Assembly (NCBI GenBank): GCA_031308135.1
Contig: JAHLJT010008446.1
Span: 160,127,161 to 160,191,160, forward strand
DNA from: Acheta domesticus
Taxonomy: Eukaryota > Arthropoda > Insecta > Orthoptera > Gryllidae
Reading direction: 5' to 3'
Length of the DNA: 64,000 bases
Position numbers and translations under genes: made by a program. A model generated the notes under the pieces. It worked only from the letters and a program-made list of their open reading frames with translations, made no database searches and had not been told where the DNA came from. Positions 32,741-45,112 of the stretch are shown piece after piece. The first letter of the stretch is position 1. Each line of letters starts with the position of its first letter.

Positions 32741-33040
32741 AATTCGCGGTTTCAAACCCTATCGAAGCCATGGACTTTTTGCGGGCGAAAAAATCCTTTG
32801 TACGCCTTCCTTCTGAGGGGAAGTGAAGCCGCCTGCATGATTTACTTAATGTAAAACATTTTCAAGCCCAAATGAAGCCTCTGAGCAAAATTCAAATTAC
32901 CTGTCTTGTCGCCCAAGTAATACCTTCTTTCTCCCCTAGGTGGTAAAAGGAGCCTAGCGAAATTTGCGTGCTCAGACGGAAGAGGAGGCCTCATGGCCTA
33001 AGACTCGCCACGTAAAATACGGCATCAATTCGAAACTTTG
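32741..33040. other. Unassigned spacer
   Basis: About 300 bp without a recognisable feature, GC-richer than its surroundings around 32930-33010. Confidence 0.35.
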
Positions 33041-33044
33041 TTTT

Positions 33045-33492
33045 TCTTCTGGCTGACAAAAATTGTGGACATGTGTGATCCCCCAACCTTTTCAATTTGT
33101 CGGTATCAAGGACCCACAAAACATGTATTCTGGAATACAAAAGTTTTTCTGTAGAAATTTGCCGTTGTACGCCTCACGTTTAGAATACTTTCCTTTCTTA
33201 GGAAGGAATTTCAAGAAAGAAAAAAAGTAGATGCGTTAATATCCGTAGTATGATAGACAGACATTCTACGTTTTACTAATTTTTCGTTAACAGTGGCTCA
33301 CAAAACATTGATTGTTACTACACAACGTACCAGAGGAAGTAATATACGACATGTAGGATTAATATGTATTCCCTTTTTGACATCCGGGATCCACAAAACG
33401 AGTATTTCTGAAGAAAATTACCATTTTCTACTGCAGCATTACAACATGTTATTTTTATTTTACATGTACTTAGTAGGCGAGAATGTAAAATG
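33045..33492 (-). repeat. Hairpin-family repeat, copy E (minus, partial)
   Basis: On the minus strand it carries the block ahead of and behind the GTCC tract of copy A: TTTTGTGGGTCCTTGATACCGA near 33100-33120 and a second TTTTGTGGATCC near 33390, ending in the family edge AGGCGAGAATGTAAAAT at 33474-33490, the counterpart of AGGCGAGAAAGTAAAAT at 56596-56612. The tetranucleotide tract and one side of the hairpin are missing. Confidence 0.55.
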
Positions 33493-33499
33493 GTACCAT

Positions 33500-34730
33500 T
33501 CCGTGCTTGCAGATACCACGAAGGTTAGCTTGCTGGAGAGAAGTAGGCAGAAAGGGCGGTGGGGGCGGAGTCGTGTTTTGAGCATCAAGGAGCAGGGGCA
33601 GACGCGCTACGGACGCAGAAGTCGGTATATCAACGGGACGAGCGACGTAGGCGCACTGGGATTGCTGGCGGGGGCGATACATTGCCATCAGAGCGAACAC
33701 GCGTGCGCGGTCAGTCGCGCGGGCGCCGCCCCGTCGCCCCGTCGCCCCGTCGCCCCGTCGCCCCGTCGCCCCGTCGCCCCGTCGCCCCGTCGCCCCGCCG
33801 CCCCGCCGCCCCGCCCCCCCCCGCCGCACCACGCGATGACGCTTATCGTGAGCCATCTCCCTCGAAAGCGCTGACGTGCTAGGCGTATCCGCGCGCTACC
33901 CCCGTCCCCCTTTCCGGCACACTTTTTCGCACCATCCTCCTGCCAGTCCCTTCGTTGCCACCAGCCTTCATTCACGTACGGCTCTGTGTCTCGTCTCCCT
34001 GTCGATGCAGTTGACTTGCCTTGTGCGGATTTATTTTTCATTCCGTGTCTCAATGATGCGTTCGAGTCAAATATATTGTGCAGGGGTGTGGAAACTACGA
34101 CGTGTAGACACGGTGTGGTATCTTTAGTTTGTGTTGCCATTGTGTTCACGGGACTTTCATATTAAGGGAGATATGTTTAACATATGTTTAATCGACCCTA
34201 GATAATTCTTAGAAACGACTAGTTTGAATCAGTTGTTCAATTAGACAAGACTACCTTGCTTCCTGCAATATCAGACGGAAACATCAAGCCAAGTAGTTCG
34301 AAAACGTCTGCTGTTGTAATTCGGAAATGTACTTTTAACAACATACACTGAAACACCTACCGCTAGTGTTTTCCGCTCAGCCTTCGTTTGACCTGTGTCG
34401 ATTGCCACCACGAGTAGCCAGTTGCCTCTGTGGAAGGCAGGTCAGTATCGATCTGAGTGCTCCCCCTCGCTGCTTTCAAAAAATCGGCTGTGCGCCGGCG
34501 CACCGTTCGAATGTCTTCCCGCCCCACGGCATTTGAAGCCGCCACGCACTGGCAGTTCACGACATTTCATACTTCTCAACTCAATCGTTTTTTCCAAATT
34601 TATGATCTGTAAGGTAATAAATATTATTGTTCAAATATTACGAATGTAGGTAAACCTTTGTAAATTAACTTCATAACTTTTGTTGTTATCATTTTCTTAA
34701 TACCTTGGGAATATATATTATCATATTATT
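33500..34730. other. GC-rich unassigned region
   Basis: Bases 33530-34150 and 34370-34560 are GC-rich compared with the rest. Overlapping frames on both strands (up to 193 codons) owe their length to base composition and to the CCCCGTCG array. The region could hold a promoter or noncoding exon of a host gene, since it contrasts with the AT-rich flanks, but no splice-linked coding motif could be recognised. Confidence 0.35.
33729..33813. repeat. 8-bp tandem array (CCCCGTCG)n grading into CCCCGCCG
   Basis: About 8.5 perfect CCCCGTCG units, then about two CCCCGCCG units and a C-run. All frames stay open and give an Arg/Pro/Ser/Val/Ala octapeptide repeat on one strand, so the frames overlapping here are artefacts of the array. 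Confidence 0.97.
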
Positions 34731-34732
34731 AT

Positions 34733-34841
34733 TTAACATAGGATAAGGTCCGAAGGTTCTAAATTATGTTGTTTAAATAATTAATAAAAATCCGTAAAAG
34801 GGGATTGTCACAAATATTATTGACCCTTATCCTATGTTAAA
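34733..34841. mobile_element. Short palindromic element (MITE-like) with TTAA edges
   Basis: A perfect 17-bp inverted repeat, TTTAACATAGGATAAGG at 34733-34749 and its reverse complement at 34825-34841, encloses 75 bp. If TTAA is taken as the target duplication, the termini read CATAGGATAAGG...CCTTATCCTATG. TTAA duplications are made by piggyBac-type and some other transposases. A simple hairpin cannot be excluded. Confidence 0.55.
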
Positions 34842-37039
34842 TCAATGAAATGCATAACTTAATCATTACAAGCTTACCATTCTATTATCCACTTAATATT
34901 CCTTTAACCACTATTCTTTTTTAATTATTTTCAATATTAACTTATTAATTATCAAACGTCAAATTTCAAAAGAAAATACTCTTTGCAATTTCAAGAAAAA
35001 TCTGAAAAACATTTTATTTATAAATATTCTAAAAAACTGTAAATACAGGTCCATGAAGCTGGCCCGCCCATTCTTGCAGAAGGAAACCAAACTAGTACCA
35101 GAATTTTAAACTATTTTATTACGAATTTATTACTGCAAAACAATTTTTTACCGTTTATCTTCACCAAAAATCGGATGTCTGGCAGATTATCATAAAAGAG
35201 GTCAATGTTTAAAAAACAATTTTGAAATGTTAAACGAAGATTTTTTTATTTTTGAATTACAAAAATTGTCTCCAATATGAATGGACATTCAAGTAATTCA
35301 GTAAAAAATGCACAAATCTGTGCATATATTGAAGAAATGATTCTGAATGTTATTTTCTTATGCCTGAATGCAATTTTATTGTCGGAATGTAATGATATAA
35401 ATTATCCGAAGGGTGATTGCATATGTCTCATAGTATTTGTTTTTTGCCAAAGGAATACATTGCGTAACGTCGCCGTTGCGCTTTATAACTTTGTTAGGAA
35501 AAGTATTGTTGCGTGTGTATCATATTAAATTCAGAAAATGCCGAGTATAAAAAATTCTATCCCCCGTAACCTCGTACCAGCGGAGAAGTTTCAGGCAGAC
35601 ATCTTCAATTAATTAATATAAGGATCTCAGGGATCAATAGTGTAAATAAATAACTTAAGTCCTGAGATTTATGAGTTAAAATAGTAAAACGATACTGAGC
35701 AAGCCGAGACAGTAATCTGTGAGATATTTATTATAAGTAGAAAATACAGAGAATGTTTCAATATCATTGTTCAAATCAATATTGTGATATACCAAATGCG
35801 GGAGAGCATTCGATATTGAATAATTTAAGGCTTTAATGCTAATTTAAATTAGAATTAGCTACCGTAGTAACAGGTTGCTAGGGAGAACACCGATGTTTAA
35901 CATGTTACGATATTTGGTAAACGGGCACCTTAGTAACAGAGGTAAACAATTTCATGAGCCAGTGGATGTGGTGTAGAATCAGCCGAAAGATGCGTGTGTA
36001 AGAGTGGAAATTTCGCCCAATAGTGGACCTTGGTTAGAAGAGTGAATACATAATAAGAATCCGTTGGTAGGGAATGTAAAACAGAATTTTGGACAACAAT
36101 GAATACGAGTTTTCCTGGATTGAAGAACGAAAAAAATAGTTAGTTGGAGCTCAGATTTCATAGCGAGAGGATCATTTCTGAATTAGGGGGTGCATGTCCG
36201 AGTTCAGACTTGGTTTATTTTTTGTGATGGAAAGTAGAGACTTCCAGAGAAAATTCCAGAGATACAGTTCGGGACTTTAATTTTTTTCTTCCGCGAGTGA
36301 AAGTGAAACATAGAAATATTTTGGTGAAGCCGTGCATTGACTTGGAGTATTTTCTTACTGATGGGGAGGAACTTCTAAGAAAATTGTCAACTTAAATTAG
36401 TTTTCACCAGTGACGAAGGTGAAGCACCTGGTTAAATGAATTTGTAATGATTTTGCCGAACAAGTGCTGATGGGGATATGGGAGGCTAGTATATTATGTG
36501 ATGGGAGTGACTTCGTGGCGTGCCGGAAGATACAAGATAGAAGGCATCAAGACTGGAGCTGGTAACCGGCCAGTGACGAAGGTGATGGTGTGGAGATACG
36601 CGGCGTCCGAGCGAAGCATCCAACGATACAACGGGAAGAGAGCTCAGGTTAACGTTCGTACGAACAATTATTTTATTTCTAATGGTCATGACCAAAATTA
36701 ATAATTTTCAAAGGATGTTGTTTCGATTTAAATGAAATCTTTAATTATAATAAATTCATACTGTTCTAGTGCGAAAGAAAGTACAAAAAACAAACTTGGT
36801 TATTATTGTGCAATCTGGCACATCATTAAAATAACTTTCAGGTTTTGTCGTTTCCTGTATGGAAGCGAGTCGACAGGGGGCAGATTGTGGTTGAACGATG
36901 AGGTAAGCCGAATTGTGCCCCTTGCATATTCGAACCCATGATAGAAGCCCAACGTGTCAATAATAGAGATATATTTTGTATTCGATAAAACTGTTTCAAA
37001 GGGTTTTTAATAATTAATTAGAAACAACAACCGTTTCAA
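34842..37039. other. Unassigned region
   Basis: AT-rich to about 35560. A frame at 35277-35528 has no motif. From 35900 to 36660 the plus strand is richer in G. CCAGTGACGAAGGTGA is present at 36406-36421 and again near 36570-36585. A perfect palindrome GTTCGTACGAAC lies at 36654-36665. No gene is supported. Confidence 0.35.
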
Positions 37040-37227
37040 TATAGTTTTCCTTTTCGATGCTCAGTATAGATTAATTGAACAAAACAGTTATGCAGCAAAA
37101 AAAAAATTGCTTGGCACTTAAAATTGTGTATCCATGTTAATCTTTTAATGTCTTCGGGCATTGTGTCGTAAAATGGTTGAACTGATACCTGATGAACTGA
37201 TTAATACTACAACACTGTGTTGTAGTT
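37040..37227 (-). mobile_element. L1x LINE copy 5, 3' part (interrupted)
   Basis: Matches 30735-30950 of copy 2 (TTTTCGATGCTCAGTATAG, AACAGTTATGCAGCA, AATCTTTTAATGTCTTCGGGCA). It is cut at AGTT by the inserted transposon and resumes at 42011. Confidence 0.75.
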
Positions 37228-40200
37228 GAGTCACTCCACGTCAAATCGGACGAATTTGGCGAAAAATTGTCCTTGATGTTTTTTATTTTTTTTAACTTCG
37301 TGTATCCATTCTAATAGCAAAAACAACTCACACATTTTGTTTTTATTTTCATGAAAGTCGTGTACCTTCAGAGTAATTTGAAATTAACAATTACAAAATA
37401 GTTTGCGTACTGTCATATATAAATGCTCAGATCTCCTTTCCTAAAAAAACTGTAGAATTGAAACAAGCTGCATTTTATAGATTATAACACTTTCTATTAT
37501 ATTTGTAATAAAATTAGACAAAAATTGAAATTGTTTATTTTTTATAGCTTTTTACCTTTAATTTCTTTTTAAGTGCCCAATTTTTTTATAAATACAAAAT
37601 ATCACTAAATTACTTACCTATTTTTGTATGATTATGCAAAATTTCTTAATGGGATAAGCATAAATATAGTTGCAATAAATTAACTTTCCCAATTCGGCAA
37701 GTGGGGGACAGCGGCCTCCAGGTTCGCGCTGTATGAAGTCAAATGCACTTAGTCTATTTATCATTAAAATGAAAATGTTAAGAATGAGTAGTTTAAATTG
37801 TAGAAATAGTAGCTGACATTCATTAATATACATTTTACAAAAGTTAGTAACAATGGATCCACAAAGGGTATTTTTGTATAACTAGTTTCACTTATTCATA
37901 TCGGAATTTCAATAAGTCACATAGTTTTTTTCTGGTCATCAGTTGTTAAAATCAGAAAGTGAGTACCACTAACATTTTTTTGCCCACTCGAATAAGTGGT
38001 GTCGTAATTGGATCAAAAAATTGCTGCAGACTTTCTCGCTTACGCATTCTTTTGGCGGTGTCGCCAATTCTATAACTGGGCCCCAGGGGCGTGCGGTGAT
38101 TACATCGTATACCCCAGCTACTAGCGACCAACCAGCTTCCCCCTCCTATGCCGCATACAAAGTAATCGTGCAACAGGAGATTCTTTCCCACAACCCAGAA
38201 ACACAATTTTTTTTAGAAAATAAACAATTAAATACGAAATTTATCACTCTCACACAAGATGTATTTTTATAAAAGAAAAAGTAAATAGTAACTTACAGAA
38301 CAGGAATATGAAATCTGCTTCCTGGAAACATTGCTGTAATCAATGGAAACTAAACTCCATTCTTCTTTTGAGACTAGCAAAAGTGTCCATAGTTTTTTTA
38401 GAAAAATGAATGTGTGTCGTATGTTCAGCAGTGATGATTCAATAGGCTAAAGAGGGTATAATATTTTTTCATTAATTCTGTTTCGATCATAGGTTTTTAT
38501 TCGTTTCCACCACATCACGTACAGTCCTTCCATGCACACTGACTCTGAAGGACAGGATAGGCTATTCGAAATTTCGGTGAATCTAGCGTTCTGATCATGT
38601 GAGTCAGAACTACCTTCCTCGTAATAATGAATAAAATATCTAGGAAACATTCTGTTTCACTCTCATTACTGTGACCGCCTTACCCTTCCTACCATCGGGG
38701 TACTGACTCGTGCAATAGTTGTCGATGCACGACTCGCAAACTGGGGACTGCCAGTTGCGACAACCTATTGTAGCTATTCAATTAATACACCATAATTTAG
38801 GGTCTAGGGTTCGTACTCGAAATTTGATATTAAAGGAAAAACAATCACAGCACGCATTACATTAATTCTGATCCTTCGACCTTTCACGTTGGTTACAAGT
38901 TAACACAATGAATCATTAAACCTTGAAGACAAACATTAATCACATGCATACATTATGCTGGAAAAGAAATAACATACAAAAATATCCTTGACACACAAAG
39001 AAGTATACTGAAAAATGTTCACTCTTGAAATCTGATTAATTATATCAAATGGAATCAATTTCCATCGATAGAACACTGAGGAATTGAATAATCCTTGAAC
39101 GATTAATTCTTTCTTCTCGTATTAACCGAAATTGAGCGATTTCCTTTTCCTGGTTGATCACAATTTCAGTATGTAAGATACTAATAAATTAAATAACAAA
39201 ATGGAATTACTATCTTGCAAACATATGTACAAATCTTTACTAAATAAATTACAAATTACGGTTTCTTATGACTGCAGTCTATTCTAAATTCAAAACACGA
39301 CAGTCAAATGAATAAACAACAATCTGGTTTTAAATGAATGCCGTCTACTTCAAATCTAGTATGTTTACTCCACATACATTGCATAAAGCATTCTGTAAAA
39401 GTTCCTACAGACTTAATCTCTCCCCTTTGCAGTTCTAACAGCTGTGCGTAACGGTAAGAGTTCGTTTTGGCTTTGGCTCATGCTACGACGAAATTCTTCA
39501 ACGCTGGCCTACACCCCCAAGGTCGCTGGCGAGCAGAGTCCGTGGTCGGTCGCTTCCTGCTGCGTCTTGAGGTGTCGAAATTCCCTCGGTGTCAATACAT
39601 CGTGGCGGCGTACAATCAAATACGAGCGTCGCTTTCCCAAAGCTCAGTATGAAGTATCAAGCAGCAAAAAAGCTGTAGAATGAAATATTTCATTAGTATT
39701 TCTAATCTAGATGAACAGCGAAATGTACGTACGAAATTCCCTTTTGTTTTCATGCAGTACATTTCTTGTTATACTTCAATCTTTTCCACGTGTTGCGAAC
39801 ACATATTTTATCATATCAAATGCATATATTCCTTAATTTCAATTATTCAACATTAAAATCCATTTAGCTTGTAGAATATCTCGAATAGATAAGAAGTCGT
39901 TACCTTTAAAGCTTTTCATGCAGAGACTGTAGAGTAGGCTGTTTCTCCAGCAATATCGCATAAAGTTTCTTGACTCGTGGTCGCCGACAAATTGATGGAG
40001 TTCTTCTTTCATCGATGCGAAATTCCATCGCTCGAAGAGGAAATTCTCCTATTGGTCCAACAATGCGGGCGTGAAAACTCCCGACCTACGCGTATTACTG
40101 CAGAGCTCTCTCTAGTAATCTGCCGGGGCTGTTTCGCTTTTCTAGTTCCACATGTAAAGACCAGGTGGCGGTTACATTACAGCAAGAGAGAAATATGTGC

Positions 40201-42010
40201 CCCATAATCATTATATAAGTTATAAACTTCTCGAAAAACGCTACGGTAATTTATACTGACAAAACAAGCCATTTAAAATAATGATGAATTGTGGTAGCAC
40301 TGGCTCACGAGTAAATGTGAAATGCCTTGTTTGCTCTTATCTGCTCTCTGGTGGGGAGTACTGCAATCACTAGGCAGGTGAGGCCTGGCCTTAAAGCAAG
40401 GGAGTGGGAGTAACGTCATTTACCCTAGCTAGCTGGTCACAACAGAGTAATGCCGAGACTTCCCTCCACTCACCTCGTGCCTCTGGCCCAGTGAGTAGGA
40501 TGTGCGCGCAGCTCCGAGTCCCAACGAAGATTTCACAGCTGGGGTTGCGCGGTGGGTCGGTGCAAAGATCGTAGTTAGAATACACAGTGCGTGCTATGTT
40601 TTTGATCAAGTGACATACGGTTCATTGTAATTTTAATATTCAATATTCATTAAATTTTCATTCTTGCTTACCCCAGCAGTGTTGGGGTTGCTGGGGTTGA
40701 ATGCACGCCACTGCTGGGCCCTTTATCATGATAAGTAGCAAAGACATGACATTCAGAATTGACTCGAAAATCTTTCTCGTGAATACATAAAATAACAAAC
40801 TTTTTCTGGAAGAGGTGAATTGCATTTGTACCATGCTTTAGGTTTTCAGAAATTGATATTACACTTCTGTTCCTTAGATTATATTTGAAATATATAACAA
40901 TGGGTGAAGTGTGACCTGGTTCTTTATTCCCATGTGTCCTTAAACTGAATTTTGAATGATGCTGGAATCGGATGTCACACCCCAAAAGTTTTTCTTTTCA
41001 TAACTATCACAGTGATTTTTGAAATTGAATGTACTAAAATTAAAGTCATGTCTTGAGTGCTTGATATTACTCATTGTGTTTAGTCTAAAACAAATTATGT
41101 AAAAGCTGCAGTAAACACGGTTTATACTTGCTGCACATAGACACAACCCACTATAACAAATAAAACCGGATCTGCCGGACAATATTTCTCTCGTCCTGTA
41201 GTGGAACCGAATTCACGCAAAGTTAAACAAATACTGGCAGAAATCTTGGCGAGGGCGCTCATCTGGATTTCGAAGAAGGGTCTCTGCCTGGTAGAGTCGT
41301 ATGAATTGCCCGCGCTGGGTCCGCTGATGACAGAATGAGGGCTTCGATTTTCAGAGCCATTTACCAATAACAAAACGAAAAAAATCTTTCAAAGCCAGAG
41401 GTTGAAAAATATCCTATTGTCGTACCTAAATATTTAAAAATGTTTTAATATTATACGGACTGTCCACGTTTCATTCCTATTTCCACTGTTCGAAGTAGTA
41501 CTAATATTGAAATATCCCTGCATTACACTGTATGAATGCGCAAGCGTTCAATTAATATTTTTAATTACGTTATTTATAAATATCCCAAGTTGATTTTTTT
41601 CACATGAGAAGTTCATTAAACTGAGAATATATTATTTTTAAATGAAATTTTATTTTTGCGAAATTTGTAAAATTGAAATTCTTATAATTAATTGAGATTT
41701 AAAGAATTATTGATATTTAACAATTAAATCCAACTATAAATAGTCTTAAATAGCTTCGTTTGAGCTTTTATTTGAGACTAATCTCAGTTCTGTACGATCT
41801 GTGTGGCAGGAGAAATAAGCATTTTTATTTGATGGAGCGCGCATTGTTTCGGAATATTTCATGCTGTATAAATTCCAAAATAATTAAGTTAAATTGAAAC
41901 AGTAACATTTAAATCTCTTTTAGTTACGCTCAGAACCCATTCAAGAAGTTTCAATCAAATTTGAACACTGGAAAGGTCAAAACGGTGTTCGATTTGACGT
42001 GGAATGACTC
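37228..42010. mobile_element. DNA transposon with 4-bp target duplication (Sola-like?), element 1
   Basis: Termini GAGTCACTCCACGTCAAATC (37228) and the inverse of GAGTCATTCCACGTCAAATC (ending 42010) match over about 21 bases with one mismatch. AGTT is duplicated at 37224-37227 and 42011-42014. Removing the element and one AGTT rejoins an L1x LINE fragment, which confirms the borders. Size without the nested hAT is about 2.1 kb. No transposase is readable. The first 60 bp match the left end of the element at 48153, so they are one family. A 4-bp duplication fits the Sola superfamily; that assignment is from memory. Confidence 0.88.
38084..40713. mobile_element. Non-autonomous hAT element, 2630 bp, nested
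   Basis: Ends CAGGGGCGTGC (38084) and CAGTGGCGTGC (inverse, ending 40713) are hAT-type termini. The 8 bp CTGGGCCC is duplicated exactly at 38076-38083 and 40714-40721. The element lies inside the 4-bp-duplication transposon and so is younger than it. No transposase motif is visible in any frame; frames of 60-105 codons at 38447-40985 look random. The termini differ from those of the autonomous hAT at 17603 after CAGGGGCGT, so cross-mobilisation is uncertain. Confidence 0.92.
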
Positions 42011-42180
42011 AGTTGCAATTATAGTCATCCGCATTGGGTGAAAAAAATGATTCCACGCTTGAGTCATTTTTGACAAAAACCAAGATTCGTAAATCAAGAG
42101 GCTAAGCAATGGTGAAGTTCTTAGACTAATAAATAGAGGCTTACACAAATTACGTGGGTGGGATTTGTTTATTACTCGAA
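42011..42180 (-). mobile_element. L1x LINE copy 5, 5' part (interrupted)
   Basis: Continues the fragment that stops at 37227: GAGTCATTTTTGACAAAAAC, GATTCGTAAATCAAGAG and AGACTAATAAATAGAGGC match 31005-31085 of copy 2. Homology ends near 42180. Confidence 0.75.
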
Positions 42181-42515
42181 GAAAAGTTCTCTGATCTATC
42201 TGTTAGGAAGCAGTTAGATGGGTTTTCCCTTCGTGCTAATAAATAGCGTTTTATAAAAACATTGCGAGCGGTAATTAATTATTATGGAGCATTGTTGTTA
42301 TAACAATTAAGGCTTTTCCAAGAAATTAATGTACGGAAACATGTAAACCGCTGGTATGAAAAAGGGTATTGGTCAATCTTACAAAGGAAGCCACGGAAGC
42401 CTCCACCGACCTCCCTCCCCTCTTCCGGACCCCCTGCTCACGATCGGCCTCCCAGCGCCCGGCACGCTCGGTTCAACGCTAGCAACTCACACAGACGCGG
42501 CCCTCGCCGGCCGGC
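42181..42515. other. Unassigned spacer
   Basis: AT-rich to 42380, then GC-rich with CCTCCC repeats. Nothing recognised. Confidence 0.35.
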
Positions 42516-42519
42516 CAAC

Positions 42520-42895
42520 TTAATACAAATCACTAGTTGCCTGTCCGCTGTGGTGTGCACACGCTCGTTCGTGCAGCTCAAATAATCATTGTACCGCTCG
42601 TATGCGAATAACAACTTTGTGGTGGGCACACACTTTCTCAAAATCTTCAACTAATTGTGTCGGTCTTATTCGGCAATATACAACTGTGGTGCACACGCCT
42701 TCTCAAACTATTCAACTATTATACATATACTATTCACATCCGGATAGCCAACTTTATGGTGCGCACGCACTCTCTCGAAATCTTCAACTAACGGTGCCGG
42801 TAATATTCGGCAACATACAATTGTGTCGCACGCACTTCTCGAACTACTCAATTAATTGTACCGTTCCTACACGGACAACATCTAAAACTACTGCG
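42520..42895. repeat. Minisatellite, unit about 64-72 bp
   Basis: Five to six diverged units with a common order: TATTCGG, CAACATACAA, TGTGGTGC-type, ACACGCACTTTCTC, AAACTATTCAACTAATTGTACCGG. Unit starts lie near 42525, 42600, 42670, 42731, 42805 and 42870. The frame 42602-42925 follows the array and is not a gene. It shares phrase order with the minisatellite at 6066-6365. Confidence 0.75.
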
Positions 42896-43467
42896 AAGTG
42901 TCAAAGAGGTGATTATCTGCAATAGAACTTCGAGTTTCTTCAGGGAACTCCCAGACATCCTAGTACGTCGCAGAACTGCCAACATGTCTAGTGCAGGCGA
43001 CCTTTTCAACGGAGACCTGCTGCCAGACGCCGCTCCAGGCATCGTGCTACTCCAGCCTGCTGCCGCTCGAACTAACAGATGAGTGTCAGAATTCTATAAG
43101 GCATTTGCTAAAACAAAATAACTAAATTCCTTACGGCAACTTGAAACTATCTTTCTCAAAACTTAACTTGAAATTATCAATCACAAACTTAACTTATAAA
43201 TTATCATTCCCAAACTCAATTTTGTAAACTGTTAACTTCAAACTTAATTCATTGTATGATCATAACTTTGCCAAATCAAAGAAATTATATATTAAACGTA
43301 GTCATTAGTAATCATTCATCTTCATCCATGTAAGGTAATTATAAGGTTATATTGTATTGTTTTTGCATCAAAATACAAACTAGTGAAAATCACAAAATCC
43401 TTTTGCTGAACTACCAGAACCCATTTGCTCCTCCGTCTGTAACAAGGCCCGCTGTGCAGAATAGCTG
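42896..43467. other. Unassigned spacer
   Basis: 43020-43080 is GC-richer; 43130-43300 contains AACTT-rich near-repeats (TTAACTTGAAATTATCA, TTAACTTATAAATTATCA). No gene. Confidence 0.35.
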
Positions 43468-44101
43468 CTCAGGATGAAACAGGTATAGCCGACTAAGGCG
43501 GTGAAAAGTGCCCCGAAATCAAATCGATAATCGTGATGTTCATATGAAAGAGAATAAAAACACCGTAGATTCCCAAAAATCAGCCTTCTCGGACCATCTG
43601 TTGCAGAGATACATCGAAAACGTGTTTTTCATTTTTTATTTTTTTCAGCTTCTATGCATGTATCAGGATGAAACAAATTGAAGAGACGGGGAAACATAGT
43701 TGAATTTGAAAGTATTTTTGTCAATTAAATTCGACGCCAAATTCAACTCGAAAAAAATAAATACATTTTTGAAATTGATTTTCGACATGATAACGCAGGA
43801 TTACCGTCTCAGTTTCCTGCCCTAGAATGTGTCTTATAACAATCTATAACATATATTTTTTCAGATTTTTAAACAATGTGGACAATTATGAGAAACAATT
43901 AAACCAATTTTATCAGTTTAAAAATTTGAAATAAAAACAAAGAAAAACACGTTTCTCGATGTACCTCTGCAACAGATGGAGCTAAGAGGATGCTTTTTTG
44001 GAAATCTACGGTGATTTTATTCTCTTTTATATGAGCATCACGATTATCGATTTGGTTTCGGGGCACTGTTCACTGCCTTATTCAGCTACACCCTTTCTGA
44101 G
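43468..44101. mobile_element. Foldback-type element with about 185-bp inverted arms, 634 bp
   Basis: The left arm 43468-43655 and the right arm 43900-44101 are reverse complements at high identity. Shared pieces include GTGCCCCGAAA, CAAATCGATAATCGTGATG, AGAGAATAAAA, CACCGTAGATT, CATCTGTTGCAGAG and ACACGTTT/AACGTGTTTTTC. The ends read CTCAG...CTGAG. About 245 bp of AT-rich DNA lies between the arms. No target duplication could be identified, and no frame is coding. Confidence 0.8.
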
Positions 44102-45112
44102 TATTGAACCATGTGCAGCATTTTGATCACTGCGCAAAGCGTCGTACCTTTCATTTCTTAGAAGTTTGTTTGTTTCTTTGTTTATTTATTTATTTCCGTC
44201 AAAACACAGTTGAAAGCAGGGTGCTACGGGGAGAAGTAAATTTTGTGCACGTTTCTATAATTTTGTGATTTCCCTAAGCCATATACAAGTTGGATTTTGA
44301 ATATAAAAAGCCATATACAAGTTGAATTTTGTATATAAAAAGAATTGAGCGTTTTTTGCTAGGATTGTTAACAAAATATTCGCTCCAATGTAATAAAATC
44401 TATTTTCAGGGGTAAATCAGCTGTAGATTTGGACTCTTCCCTCATCATATCTTTCTTGAAGGAATATTACTTCTTGCGGCGACAAGGGACGGAGGGAGAA
44501 CAATAAATTAAAGAACCATATTTCCCATTAAATTCTAGAATATTACCCACTGAAGACGTGCATAGATAATTTAATAACATTTTAATGATACCATTTAAAA
44601 ACGTAATTCTCGAGTGAACCTTTTTTCCTTCACTTTCATACCATCATAGGAACACTGTACGCCTGTCGCCGAGTCGGACACTCACTTTGCTCCGCGCCTC
44701 GGATCCGAGCAAAAGGGTGGATGCCACAGAACATTGAGTGGGCAAGCGCTTTGTTAGAGAATTATTTAGAATTATACAGTTCAAATAATAAATAATTCAT
44801 TAACTCTCTTTGTTAAAATTAATATTACTTTCCTTTTGGATGCTTGGTTTGGTCTCTAATTGTATAGAAACAGTTATGCAGCAGAAAGATTTTACTTGGG
44901 ACTTAAAGTTTTCTATCGATTTAATCGAAGTTAATATCATTCATTGGCAAAGTGTTATGTTAAAATAATCTACATGTATTGTTTGTGCGTTTTTTGTAGT
45001 GAGCTTCTGATACTGTCACCTAACTTGTATAATTAATACGTCGTGTGTTATAGTTATAGACATCGGCGTTTCCCTACCCTTGATCAAATCATTTTTGACA
45101 AAAAACACTGAT

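Noticed and set aside
32432..32854. Three overlapping plus-strand frames with a repeated SDSYIGQLYRTVI motif
   Set aside because: A 13-bp array without stops opens all three frames; the same motif appears permuted in each, which is the mark of a DNA repeat rather than a protein.
33293..34149. Long frames of up to 193 codons in the GC-rich region
   Set aside because: They overlap on both strands, depend on the 8-bp array, and show no domain motif.
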